Shown here one piece after another: positions 44,801 to 51,829 of a stretch of 64,000 nucleotides of DNA (positions are counted from its first letter, which is position 1; every line of letters starts with the position of its first letter). The translations under genes and the position numbers were made by a program. Under the pieces are notes generated by a model. That model searched no databases. It was not told where the DNA came from and saw only the letters and a program-made list of their open reading frames with translations. The stretch comes from Oscillospiraceae bacterium (GTDB lineage Bacteria > Bacillota > Clostridia > Oscillospirales > Oscillospiraceae): assembly GCA_017508045.1 (NCBI GenBank), contig JAFVZT010000007.1, positions 41,903 to 105,902 of the forward strand, written 5' to 3'.

Positions 44801-45051
44801 TCGGGACGCTCATAACGCAGAATCTTGGCAACATATTCCAAGGTCAGCGGCTCCATATAGACCTTATCGGCGATGGTTGTATCCGTCATAATCGTAGCAG
44901 GATTGGAGTTGCACAGAACAACCTCATACCCCTCTTCCTTAAGGGCAAGACATGCCTGAGTTCCGGCATAGTCAAACTCAGCAGCCTGTCCAATCACAAT
45001 CGGACCGGAGCCGATAATCAAAACCTTTTTAATATCCGTTCTTTTCGCCAT
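41878..45051 (-). CDS. carB: carbamoyl-phosphate synthase large subunit
   Basis: The 1057-residue enzyme makes carbamoyl phosphate from bicarbonate, ATP and ammonia delivered by CarA. Two ATP-grasp halves are clear: the first with G-S-G-P-I-V-I-G-Q-A near residue 15, the second with G-A-G-P-I-R-I-G-Q-G near 559, and a C-terminal MGS-type regulatory domain from about 930. The ATG at 45051 has GGAGGAA ahead. The glutaminase partner carA does not precede it, unlike most pyr operons; it must lie elsewhere or be absent. Confidence 0.96.
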   Translation of the reverse strand: MAKRTDIKKVLIIGSGPIVIGQAAEFDYAGTQACLALKEEGYEVVLCNSNPATIMTDTTIADKVYMEPLTLEYVAKILRYERPDAIVPGIGGQTGLNLAMQLEKKGVLKECGVELLGTSSASIERAEDRELFKEMCQQIGEPVIPSEITYSIEEAKKAAARIGYPVVLRPAFTLGGTGGGFAYSEEELIEIGLNAFKLSPVHQVLVEKSVKGYKEIEFEVMRDSNDHAITICGMENIDPVGVHTGDSIVVAPIMTLNDHDLKMLNDSAIKIIRELKIEGGCNVQFALNPHSSEYYLIEVNPRVSRSSALASKASGYPIARVTAKIAVGMALEDIKIANTNAAFEPRLDYVIAKLPRFPFDKFTAASNLLGTQMKATGEVMGIGSNLEEALLKGIRSLEVGVHHIYHTKFDNMSNDELLGYIQQFRDDNIFAIAELLSRGVTVEQVHDITKITPFFLEAILRIVDMEEKLKQNVENLAVLKEAKQMGFSDKYVARMWKTTEKAVYKFRKANNLFPVYRMVDTCHTGAYIPYFYSSYTGDNTSRLTDKKKIVVLGAGPIRIGQGVEFDYSTVHAVTTIKNSGYEAIIINNNPETVSTDYTTADKLYFEPLTPEDVINIIEFEKPEGVIASLGGQTAINLAQPLLDYDVKIVGTDCAAIERAENRDSFEKILSELDIPQPKGRAVTKIEDGIAAATEIGYPVLVRPSFVLGGRAMQIVANEEQLRHYLKTAVEIDEDKPVLVDKYIEGKEVEVDAICDGINVFVPGIMELVERTGVHSGDSMSVYPPFSISDKVKGTILQYAKKLGLGIGIIGLYNIQFIVDKDDNVFIIEVNPRSSRTVPFLSKATGYSLADIATEVILGKSLKEQGLFDIYPEEKKRWYVKAPVFSFNKLRGLDAYLSPEMKSTGEAIGYDDKLNRALYKALQASGMHLQNYGTVFATIADKDKDEALPLIRRFYNLGFNIQATDGTAQFLKANGIRTHILKKISDGSDEIPEALRQGHIAYVINTKDPGSNGTYNDGQQIRMLATENNVTIFTALDTVRVLLDVLEETTLTISTIDA

Positions 45052-45069
45052 TGTATATTCCTCCTGCAA

Positions 45070-46278
45070 TTATTTACTGTAAACAATTTTTCCGTCACAA
45101 ACTGTTAATACGCATTCGCCGTTAAGCTTCCAGCCGGCAAAGGGCGTGGCCTTACCCATAGATAAAAATTCGTCGGGATTAACCGTAACTTCCTTTTCCA
45201 AATCCCAGACCGTATAATCCTTTCCAAGTGGGATGCCGAAACGCTTCCGGGGATTTTCAGAAAGCAGAGCTATCAGCTTTTCCAATGTGATAATTCCGGT
45301 TTTCACAAGATGCGTATAAAGCACCGGGAAGGCGGTTTCAATACCTACCACACCGAAAGCGCTTCCGGAAAGGCCCTTTGCCTTTTCCTCGCGGCTGTGG
45401 GGGGCGTGATCCGTGGCAATCATATCAATTGTCCCATCGCAAATGCCTGCAACCAGCGCAAGCCTGTCCTCTTCGCTGCGAATGGGCGGATTCATACGAA
45501 AACGGCCATCCTCCTGTAAATCCATATCGTTCATCACAAGGTAATGGGGCGCAGTTTCACAGGTGACATCTACCCCACGGGCCTTAGCGCGGCGTATAAG
45601 CTCCACACTTTCTTTTGTAGAAATGTGGCATACATGGTATTGACATCCAATCTCTTCTGCAAGGCGCAAATCCCGGTCAATCTGCTCATATTCGCTGGCA
45701 CTGCAGATACCCTTGTGTCCGTGAAGCCGGGCGTATTGTCCATCGTGAATATAACCGCCGTTGAGAAGGCTGTTAACCTCGCAATGGGCAACAATAATTT
45801 TTCCCAGGGACTTTGCTTTTATCATAGCCGCGCGCATCATAGCCTCACTCTGGACACCTCTGCCATCATCGGAAAAGGCAATTGCACCTTCCGACATAGC
45901 GTCCATATCTGCAAGCGTTTCACCCTGCTGATCTACCGTGATTGCTCCATAGGGATACACATGAATGACCGCATCTTTTTCGATGCACGTCAATTGTTCC
46001 TGCAGATGCTCCATATTATCCGGAACAGGTTTCAAATTTGGCATGGTACAAACAGCCGTATACCCACCTCTGGCAGCCGCCTTACTTCCGGACTCCATGG
46101 TTTCTTTATAAGAAAAACCCGGCTCACGGAAATGCACATGCACATCACAAAAGCCGGGAAATACAACATATTCAGAAGAATTAAGAGAAAACAACGCCTC
46201 TGCAAAAGGAGAACCGGAAGAAACAATACCATCAAGGGAACAACCGACGGACTTTATCTTAGCTGTCGCGTTCAACAT
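45070..46278 (-). CDS. pyrC: dihydroorotase, class I
   Basis: The 402-residue zinc amidohydrolase cyclises carbamoyl aspartate to dihydroorotate. Metal ligands lie in H-V-H-F-R-E-P-G near residue 47, H-C-E near 165, and H-I near 218, with T-D-H-A-P-H near 291. It is the first gene of the pyrimidine operon, with a near-consensus promoter at 46311-46339. The 5' leader is only about 30 bases, too short for a PyrR attenuator. Confidence 0.95.
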   Translation of the reverse strand: MLNATAKIKSVGCSLDGIVSSGSPFAEALFSLNSSEYVVFPGFCDVHVHFREPGFSYKETMESGSKAAARGGYTAVCTMPNLKPVPDNMEHLQEQLTCIEKDAVIHVYPYGAITVDQQGETLADMDAMSEGAIAFSDDGRGVQSEAMMRAAMIKAKSLGKIIVAHCEVNSLLNGGYIHDGQYARLHGHKGICSASEYEQIDRDLRLAEEIGCQYHVCHISTKESVELIRRAKARGVDVTCETAPHYLVMNDMDLQEDGRFRMNPPIRSEEDRLALVAGICDGTIDMIATDHAPHSREEKAKGLSGSAFGVVGIETAFPVLYTHLVKTGIITLEKLIALLSENPRKRFGIPLGKDYTVWDLEKEVTVNPDEFLSMGKATPFAGWKLNGECVLTVCDGKIVYSK

Positions 46279-46310
46279 AGTAATTTCCTCCTGCTAAATT
46301 TATCTGAGTA

Positions 46311-46339
46311 AGTATACCACAGGGTGCCGTTTTTGTCAA
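46311..46339 (-). promoter_or_regulatory. pyrimidine operon promoter
   Basis: On the minus strand TTGACA (46334-46339) and TATACT (46311-46316) are 17 bases apart. It drives pyrC and probably all genes through pyrB. Confidence 0.8.
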
Positions 46340-46380
46340 ACCCTGCGGCAAAATATTTACAGTATTTTTTAGACAAAAAA

Positions 46381-47331
46381 TCATGCCTCCGGGAGGTCCT
46401 GAATGTCCAAATCCACAAAAGGATACCGACGCTTCCATCCCTCACCTGTTTTTTGAATAGTGCTTTTATGACTGCTAAGCAGGCGGACGATATTATACAC
46501 ATCAATCCAAATCTCGGAATTGCACTCTTTTTGACTTTCATCAAACACAAGCTCCAGTCCGAAATGCAAATGGACAGTTTCTATATTATTGACATTTTCC
46601 TTGTCCGAGTAACCTGTCCTACCCATAAAGCCGATTAAATCTCCGGCCTGAACAAGATCCCCCTCTGAAAGTCCGGGGGCAAATGGCTTGTCCTTTTGCA
46701 AATGGGCATAGTAATAATAGCGCTTGGAATCGGCAGAGCGTATTCCGACGCGCCACCCGCCGTATCTGTTCCAACCCATCACCTCTACAACTCCGCTTTC
46801 AACGGCAACAATGGGTGTTCCCAGACTGCCCATAAGGTCGTTTCCCAAATGCTTCCGCGCAAAGCCGAAGGAACGGCTGTTTCCAAAGTCCGAGCAATGG
46901 CTGTAGCCGTAACCGGCTGCAACCGGAGAAAAGGCTTTTAAGCCGTATGTGGTTTTCCACTGTCCGTCAACTTCAATGGCGTAACTGCCCAGAAGACCCC
47001 CAAGTGCGGCCTGATACGCCTGATGATAATAGCCATAATATTTATATAGATTGCCCAGCAGCTCCTCCGGTGAACTATCGCCTTGCAGCTGCTTTGCCGC
47101 ATTTTTTACCGATATTAAGCCACATTTTCCGCCGGTCCTGCAGGCAGCCAGAGCCAAAATGTCAATCCAACTGATATGCTTTTCCTTGTCAAAGGTATCA
47201 ATATCCACATCCATCGCATACTTTAACGATTCGTACGGTACACCGAAATCGACCCAACGGATGGTTTCCGCCCGAACAGGCAACACAAGGATTATAACCA
47301 ATACAAATACAATTAATATCCGCCATTTCAT
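46381..47331 (-). CDS. secreted M23-family metallopeptidase
   Basis: The 316-residue protein has an N-terminal signal peptide or anchor (about 4-20) and a LytM/M23 domain in the second half. The zinc ligands are visible: H-L-G-N-D (about residue 162-166) and H-L-H-F-G (about 252-256). All catalytic residues appear present, so it is likely an active peptidoglycan endopeptidase. In a spore former it could serve in sporulation or division; this is not shown by the neighbours. It is followed by the pyr promoter. Confidence 0.85.
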   Translation of the reverse strand: MKWRILIVFVLVIILVLPVRAETIRWVDFGVPYESLKYAMDVDIDTFDKEKHISWIDILALAACRTGGKCGLISVKNAAKQLQGDSSPEELLGNLYKYYGYYHQAYQAALGGLLGSYAIEVDGQWKTTYGLKAFSPVAAGYGYSHCSDFGNSRSFGFARKHLGNDLMGSLGTPIVAVESGVVEVMGWNRYGGWRVGIRSADSKRYYYYAHLQKDKPFAPGLSEGDLVQAGDLIGFMGRTGYSDKENVNNIETVHLHFGLELVFDESQKECNSEIWIDVYNIVRLLSSHKSTIQKTGEGWKRRYPFVDLDIQDLPEA

Positions 47332-47383
47332 AACCTCACCTCTTGGCTAGGATGTGAAACGGCGGAAAGTATATACAATGTAA

Positions 47384-48358
47384 TTATTTCAAATCCCGAC
47401 GGATTCCCTCTGCAATCCGGTAAATATCTTCCATTTTTAAAATTGAAGATATCTGTTCCTTATAGAAGCTGCTATGGGCAACACCTCGTAAATACCACGC
47501 AAAATGCTTCCTTGCCTCCAAGCAGGCAATATGTTCGCCCTTATCCGCAAACGCCAATTCAAACTGGCGGACAGCTACATCCACACGCTTATCAAGGGTC
47601 GGGCGCTGGGGAATCTCCTTTCCCGAGAGCGCCGCCCGGGCCTGCTGAAAGACCCAGGGATCACCGAAGGTCGCCCTGCCAATCATCAAGCCATCGGCAT
47701 TTGTCCATTTTTTGCAGCGCACAGCGGTATCGCCACTCACAATATCGCCGTTTGCAATGACCGGTATTCTGCGCTGCTGTTTAACCTTTGCAATCGTATC
47801 CCAGTCAGCCGTTCCGGAATAGAGCATACTCCGGGTGCGACCGTGAACTGTCAACATAGACGCGCCACTGTCTTCCATTCGGGCGGTAAAATCCAGCACA
47901 TTTACAGAGCCTTTATCCCAACCCAAGCGGCATTTCACAGTAACCGGCACATGCACCGCCTTTACAACCGCCGCAACAATATCCCCTGCCAGCTCCGGTG
48001 TCCGCATCAGTCCGCAGCCATCACCGGAGTTGGCAATCTTGGGCATAGGACAGCCCATATTAATGTCGATAAAATCACAATTTGAAATTCCCAACGCAAG
48101 CTGCGCTGCCTGCGCCATAATCTGTGGGTCATTTCCGAAGATTTGCGCGCCACAGATGCTTCCCTCGTTTTTCCTCAACAAAGCTTCGCTCTTTTTATCC
48201 TTATAAACAAGGGCCCGGGAGGATACCATTTCCGTCACGGTGATATCGGCACCAAGCTGCGCGCAAATCGTACGAAACGCCCAATCTGTCACGCCGGCCA
48301 TCGGTCCTAGGATTAGCGGATTGTCTATTTCAATATCACCGATACGCAATTCGGCCAC
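47384..48358 (-). CDS. dusB: tRNA-dihydrouridine synthase
   Basis: The 324-residue FMN enzyme reduces specific uridines in tRNA D-loops. Seen: L-G-P-M-A-G-V-T-D near residue 18, T-E-M-V-S near 42, the catalytic Cys in N-M-G-C-P near 104, and T-V-H-G-R-T-R near 170. The family assignment to DusB rests on overall pattern. It is a single gene on the minus strand, about 50 bases ahead of the M23 gene. Confidence 0.93.
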   Translation of the reverse strand: MAELRIGDIEIDNPLILGPMAGVTDWAFRTICAQLGADITVTEMVSSRALVYKDKKSEALLRKNEGSICGAQIFGNDPQIMAQAAQLALGISNCDFIDINMGCPMPKIANSGDGCGLMRTPELAGDIVAAVVKAVHVPVTVKCRLGWDKGSVNVLDFTARMEDSGASMLTVHGRTRSMLYSGTADWDTIAKVKQQRRIPVIANGDIVSGDTAVRCKKWTNADGLMIGRATFGDPWVFQQARAALSGKEIPQRPTLDKRVDVAVRQFELAFADKGEHIACLEARKHFAWYLRGVAHSSFYKEQISSILKMEDIYRIAEGIRRDLK

Positions 48359-48408
48359 CTCCCTCTTTCTTTTGGGAGATTATAACACACCGATAAATAA
48401 ATCGCAAG

Positions 48409-48660
48409 TCAAAGCAGCAACATAATCAGCCAGACAAGGCTGGAAAGAAGCGCTCCGCCGCAAGCCCAAGCCGGTCCGGAAAGAATAAATCTCAGTTTCT
48501 TATTGACGGTCGGTGCGCTGACTAATTTCTTTGCCTCTTTGAGTAGTAGCTCGTCGGTAACACCGGGCTGTCCGTCGCGGAGAATAAAAATTGCCTGTTC
48601 AAATAATTGGGGATCCGGAGAATGCACAACAATCACCTGTCGTGAAATTCCTTTTACCAT
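48409..48660 (-). CDS. small conserved tail-anchored protein
   Basis: The 83-residue protein starts V-K-G-I-S-R-Q-V-I-V-V-H-S-P-D and ends in one hydrophobic segment (about 60-83), suggesting a C-terminal membrane anchor. Similar small proteins occur in related clostridia next to ttcA/dusB; some carry a misleading translation-factor label. Nothing in it resembles IF-2. A GG-rich RBS precedes the ATG. Function unknown. Confidence 0.65.
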   Translation of the reverse strand: MVKGISRQVIVVHSPDPQLFEQAIFILRDGQPGVTDELLLKEAKKLVSAPTVNKKLRFILSGPAWACGGALLSSLVWLIMLLL

Positions 48661-48701
48661 AAAACCGCCTCCGTTGGCAGTATTGCCCTTAACAGGCTCG
48701 A

Positions 48702-49439
48702 TTATACATCCTTTGGGCGCTTATATCGTCCCCGCGGCTCCCACTCCGGCAGAGGAAACCGCTGCATAGCTCCAAAAATGCGCTCTTTTAAATCCGGATA
48801 TGTTGCGCTCAAATCGTAAATCAGATTTTTAACTTCTTCTCGCTTCGTTTGTTTGTCTACAGGACATCGGTTTTCCAAAACCGGCAGCTTGTGCCGAGCG
48901 GCAAAATTATCAATGGTCTGTTCGTGTATATACAGCATAGGGCGAATCTGAATGATACCTGTCCTGTCCAGATTGGTCACCGGCTGAAAACAGCTGATAC
49001 GCCCCTCAAATAGCAATGACATCAAAAAGGTTTCCACAGCGTCATCATAATGGTGACCCAATGCGAGCTTGTTGATTCCCTTTTCTATAAGCGTTTGATT
49101 AAGCGCGCCACGCCGCATTTTAGAACACATAGAGCAAGGGTTTTTCTCTTTCCGGTATTCAAAAATAACCTGTCCGATTTCGGTTTTTACCAATGTAAAG
49201 GGAATATCCAGACTTTTACACAGCGTTTCAATTTTCGAGTAGTCCATCCCCAGCCCCATATCAACAGTGACAGCTTCAAGGGCAAAGGGTTTTGCGTTGT
49301 ATTTTCGCAGCTCCGACAGAAAGATCAGAAGTGCCAGTGAATCCTTTCCGCCAGATACGCCAACCGCAATCCGGTCTCCGGCATTTATCATATCATAATC
49401 TTCCACACAGCGCCGTACAAGTCCAATCAGTCTTTGCAT
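48702..49439 (-). CDS. TtcA-like tRNA thiolation ATPase
   Basis: The 245-residue PP-loop protein resembles TtcA, which thiolates C32 of some tRNAs. The P-loop S-G-G-K-D-S lies near residue 31, and C-S-M-C near 112-115 with a later conserved Cys (E-N-R-C-P) match the 4Fe-4S-dependent group. Related TtuA-type enzymes act on U54, so the exact target is uncertain. GGAGGAA precedes the ATG. Confidence 0.85.
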   Translation of the reverse strand: MQRLIGLVRRCVEDYDMINAGDRIAVGVSGGKDSLALLIFLSELRKYNAKPFALEAVTVDMGLGMDYSKIETLCKSLDIPFTLVKTEIGQVIFEYRKEKNPCSMCSKMRRGALNQTLIEKGINKLALGHHYDDAVETFLMSLLFEGRISCFQPVTNLDRTGIIQIRPMLYIHEQTIDNFAARHKLPVLENRCPVDKQTKREEVKNLIYDLSATYPDLKERIFGAMQRFPLPEWEPRGRYKRPKDV

Positions 49440-49548
49440 ATTCGTTCCTCCAAGTAAAAATAGAACATGAGATTTCGTGAGTATTTAGGAGCATATAAGA
49501 GTATTTCAAAGTTTATATTCGTTTTCATAAAAATTTAGGAAAATTCTG

Positions 49549-49577
49549 TTGACAAATTATTACGAATATGATATAAA
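49549..49577 (+). promoter_or_regulatory. rplM-rpsI promoter
   Basis: TTGACA (49549-49554) and TATAAA (49572-49577) are 17 bases apart, about 78 bases before the rplM ATG. Confidence 0.8.
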
Positions 49578-49583
49578 AATCAA

Positions 49584-49640
49584 GCGTTTTGCAGACATTG
49601 TAATGCCTGCTGTATGATTTGTCAAAATATTTTACCTAAT
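49584..49640 (+). ncRNA. L13 leader-like structured 5' region
   Basis: Between promoter and rplM lies a hairpin at 49591-49610 (GCAG and CATT pairing with AATG and CTGC around a two-base loop), preceded by AAGCGTTTT and followed by TGTATGATTTG. Position and sequence resemble the L13 leader RNA known upstream of rplM in Firmicutes, thought to let L13 control its own synthesis. The assignment is by eye. Confidence 0.55.
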
Positions 49641-49654
49641 TGGAGGAACGCATA

Positions 49655-50083
49655 ATGTCCACTACACTCGCTAAAAAGGAGACCGTTGAGCGCAAGTGGT
49701 ATGTCATCGATGCTGCCGGCAAGCCTCTGGGCCGCACCGCTGTGACTGTCGCTAACCTGCTCCGCGGCAAGACTAAGGTTGATTTCACTCCCAATGTTGA
49801 CTGCGGCGACTATGTCATCGTGATTAACACCGACAAGGCTATTCTCACCGGCAACAAGCTGGAGCAGAAGAGCTACTACCGTGTATCCGGCTGGATTGGC
49901 GGTCTGAAGGAAACCAAGGCTCGCATCATGATGGAAAACCGCTCCGACTATGCCATGGAACTGGCTGTTAAGGGTATGCTGCCCAAGAACACGCTTGGCC
50001 GCAACGCTTTAACCCGCCTGCACCTGTACAAGGGTGCTGAGCATCCCCACGCTGCTCAGAAGCCTGAAGCATGGACTCTGTAA
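49655..50083 (+). CDS. rplM: 50S ribosomal protein L13
   Basis: The 142-residue L13 protein binds 23S rRNA early in assembly. The W-Y-V-I-D-A, L-G-R-T-A, G-D-Y-V-I-V-I-N and final G-M-L-P-K-N-T-L-G-R stretches are typical. ATG at 49655 has TGGAGGAA ahead. Codon choice is strongly biased to C-ending codons, as expected for a highly expressed gene. rpsI follows by 17 bases. Confidence 0.97.
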   Translation: MSTTLAKKETVERKWYVIDAAGKPLGRTAVTVANLLRGKTKVDFTPNVDCGDYVIVINTDKAILTGNKLEQKSYYRVSGWIGGLKETKARIMMENRSDYAMELAVKGMLPKNTLGRNALTRLHLYKGAEHPHAAQKPEAWTL

Positions 50084-50100
50084 TTTGGAGGTAATCGATT

Positions 50101-50505
50101 ATGTACGAGAGCAAGAAAAAGTATAGCTACGGCACTGGCCGCCGTAAGTCTTCCGTTGCCCGTGTTCGTGTTTACGAGAACGGCACCGGTTCCATCATTA
50201 TTAATGGCCGCGATATCGACGACTACTTCGGTCTGGAGACCTTGAAGCTGGTTGTCCGTCAGCCCCTGGTTACCACCGATATGGTTGGTAAGGTTGACAT
50301 TGTTGTTACCGTTGCCGGCGGCGGCGTTTCCGGTCAGGCCGGCGCTATCCGTCACGGCATTTCCCGCGCTCTGCTGGATGTCAATCCCGAGTACCGCGGC
50401 ACTTTGAAGGCTGCAGGTTTCCTGACCCGCGACCCCAGAATGAAGGAAAGAAAGAAGTACGGTCTGAAGGCTGCCCGTCGCGCACCTCAGTTCTCCAAGA
50501 GATAA
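50101..50505 (+). CDS. rpsI: 30S ribosomal protein S9
   Basis: The 134-residue S9 protein has the [12 protein letters not shown] start and the conserved C-terminal [11 protein letters not shown] tail that reaches the P site. GGAGG lies upstream. It forms the usual pair with rplM and shares its codon bias. A strong terminator follows. Confidence 0.97.
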   Translation: MYESKKKYSYGTGRRKSSVARVRVYENGTGSIIINGRDIDDYFGLETLKLVVRQPLVTTDMVGKVDIVVTVAGGGVSGQAGAIRHGISRALLDVNPEYRGTLKAAGFLTRDPRMKERKKYGLKAARRAPQFSKR

Positions 50506-50528
50506 TCTATCTCTCATTACGAACTTCA

Positions 50529-50565
50529 AAAACCCAGAAACCGCAACGGTTTCTGGGTTTTCTTT
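50529..50565 (+). terminator. intrinsic terminator of rplM-rpsI
   Basis: A 13-bp stem (50531-50543 with 50547-50559) is followed by a T-rich tract. The further 140 bases to 50705 show no gene. Confidence 0.88.
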
Positions 50566-50705
50566 TTGCCTGCACTTCCCTATTGGGTGCAAACTTGGTG
50601 TAAATTTTAAAAAGGCAACCTATGACCATTAATAATCACAAGGTATTTTGTGTATCGTATTAAATGAGAGAGACAAATTTAATTTTATCTAACTGTCTGA
50701 TGACA

Positions 50706-51179
50706 TTATATGTTGTTGTGAAAATAATATAGGACTTGGGTCTGCGTATCAAACAAGTAAATATTGTACCTTACAAGGGAAGTATGTCCATCACTCCATT
50801 TATGTTCCTCGGAATCGATATAGAAGTAATCTTCTGTGTCGATGATTTCTCGGTCAAAGTCATAATTTACAACAACTTCACTCGAAGGCTCACTATCCTT
50901 AATGGTTTCAATCCATCCCTCAAAATCGTCCAAATGCGTGTTAATTATAGCAAAGTCAGTTTCCTGTATTTTGTTCAAGTACTTATTTCCCACGACATTG
51001 GCAGAGTTAAAATAATACTTTGCGTAATCGGTATAATCTTGAAATCCCCCTGAAGTGAAGAATTCATTCTTTTCATATTCACCTAATGAAGCAATCACTT
51101 TATCTTCTATTACTGCACAAGAACTAATAGACAATAAGAACACAACGCAAACAAGCACTCCTGCAATTTGCTTTTTCAT
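50706..51179 (-). CDS. predicted lipoprotein of unknown function
   Basis: The 157-residue protein has a lysine start, a hydrophobic signal and a lipobox I-S-S-C (Cys21), so it should sit on the outer face of the membrane. The rest is acidic and rich in Asp, Tyr and Phe, with no family recognised. AT-rich codon use resembles the small genes at 59-63 kb more than the ribosomal genes beside it. GGAGG precedes the ATG. It follows a small membrane-protein gene by 30 bases, so the two may form one unit. Confidence 0.65.
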   Translation of the reverse strand: MKKQIAGVLVCVVFLLSISSCAVIEDKVIASLGEYEKNEFFTSGGFQDYTDYAKYYFNSANVVGNKYLNKIQETDFAIINTHLDDFEGWIETIKDSEPSSEVVVNYDFDREIIDTEDYFYIDSEEHKWSDGHTSLVRYNIYLFDTQTQVLYYFHNNI

Positions 51180-51209
51180 AAGAAATCCTCCTCGCCAAAT
51201 TCTTATTGG

Positions 51210-51500
51210 TCAATTTCTTTTCCGAACAGTTGCCCAAATGCCCCAACCAATACCACATACAAAAATCAAGCCAAAGGATAAAAGCGCAAAGAAAAGATAA
51301 CCCAACCCATCCCAGCCGTTTATGAACGCACTGCAAATAGAAAAGACAATTGTTGAAACGACAAGCAATGCAACAGGCAGAAGCTTAATGAGCATCCGCT
51401 TAACCTTAAAGCAGAGAAATAGTTGCAGAACTAATACACCTATTGCTGAGATAAAAACAACAACTGCCGTTGCATCAATCTCAAAATTCAACTCACGCAT
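51210..51500 (-). CDS. small membrane protein of unknown function
   Basis: The 96-residue protein has three hydrophobic segments (about 10-30, 37-60 and 65-90) with short charged turns, and a basic C terminus. No family is recognised. GGAGG lies upstream, and the lipoprotein gene follows. The 200 bases before it hold the tRNA-Ala promoter on the other strand. Confidence 0.6.
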   Translation of the reverse strand: MRELNFEIDATAVVVFISAIGVLVLQLFLCFKVKRMLIKLLPVALLVVSTIVFSICSAFINGWDGLGYLFFALLSFGLIFVCGIGWGIWATVRKRN

Positions 51501-51661
51501 AAAGCAACCTCCTCCGTCAAATTCTTATCTATCGAACTGATAGCATTATACCATGAACCATTCAAAGTTTCAATATTTTGCAATCATATGGGTCTTTCTC
51601 TTAAACATAGAGTAATTAGATTTATGATAGTACAATTACAACGAATTAAGGTGACAGGAGA

Positions 51662-51690
51662 TTGACAAATTCACACTGAGGCGGTATAAT
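51662..51690 (+). promoter_or_regulatory. tRNA-Ala promoter
   Basis: Perfect TTGACA (51662-51667) and TATAAT (51685-51690) boxes are 17 bases apart, 11 bases before the tRNA. Confidence 0.85.
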
Positions 51691-51701
51691 CCCCTTGAAA
51701 T

Positions 51702-51777
51702 GGGCCTGTAGCGCAGTTGGGAGCGCATCACATTCGCATTGTGGGGGTCGTCGGTTCGAATCCGATCAGGTCCACCA
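51702..51777 (+). tRNA. tRNA-Ala (anticodon CGC)
   Basis: The 76-nt cloverleaf is complete with encoded CCA. The acceptor stem has the G3-U70 wobble pair that marks alanine tRNA. The anticodon loop reads TTCGCAT, giving CGC for codon GCG. A consensus promoter precedes it and a strong terminator follows, so it is a single-gene unit. Confidence 0.95.
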
Positions 51778-51811
51778 AAAAATTCCGCACACTATTGTGT
51801 GCGGAATTTTT
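51778..51811. terminator. intrinsic terminator after tRNA-Ala
   Basis: A 15-bp perfect stem (51778-51792 with 51797-51811) begins right after the CCA end and can also serve the convergent gene ending at 51830. Confidence 0.88.
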
Positions 51812-51829
51812 ACTTTTTAATGTCAAGAA

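Noticed and set aside
46279-46320. PyrR-type attenuator before pyrC
   Set aside because: The leader is only about 30 bases and holds no antiterminator or terminator pair.
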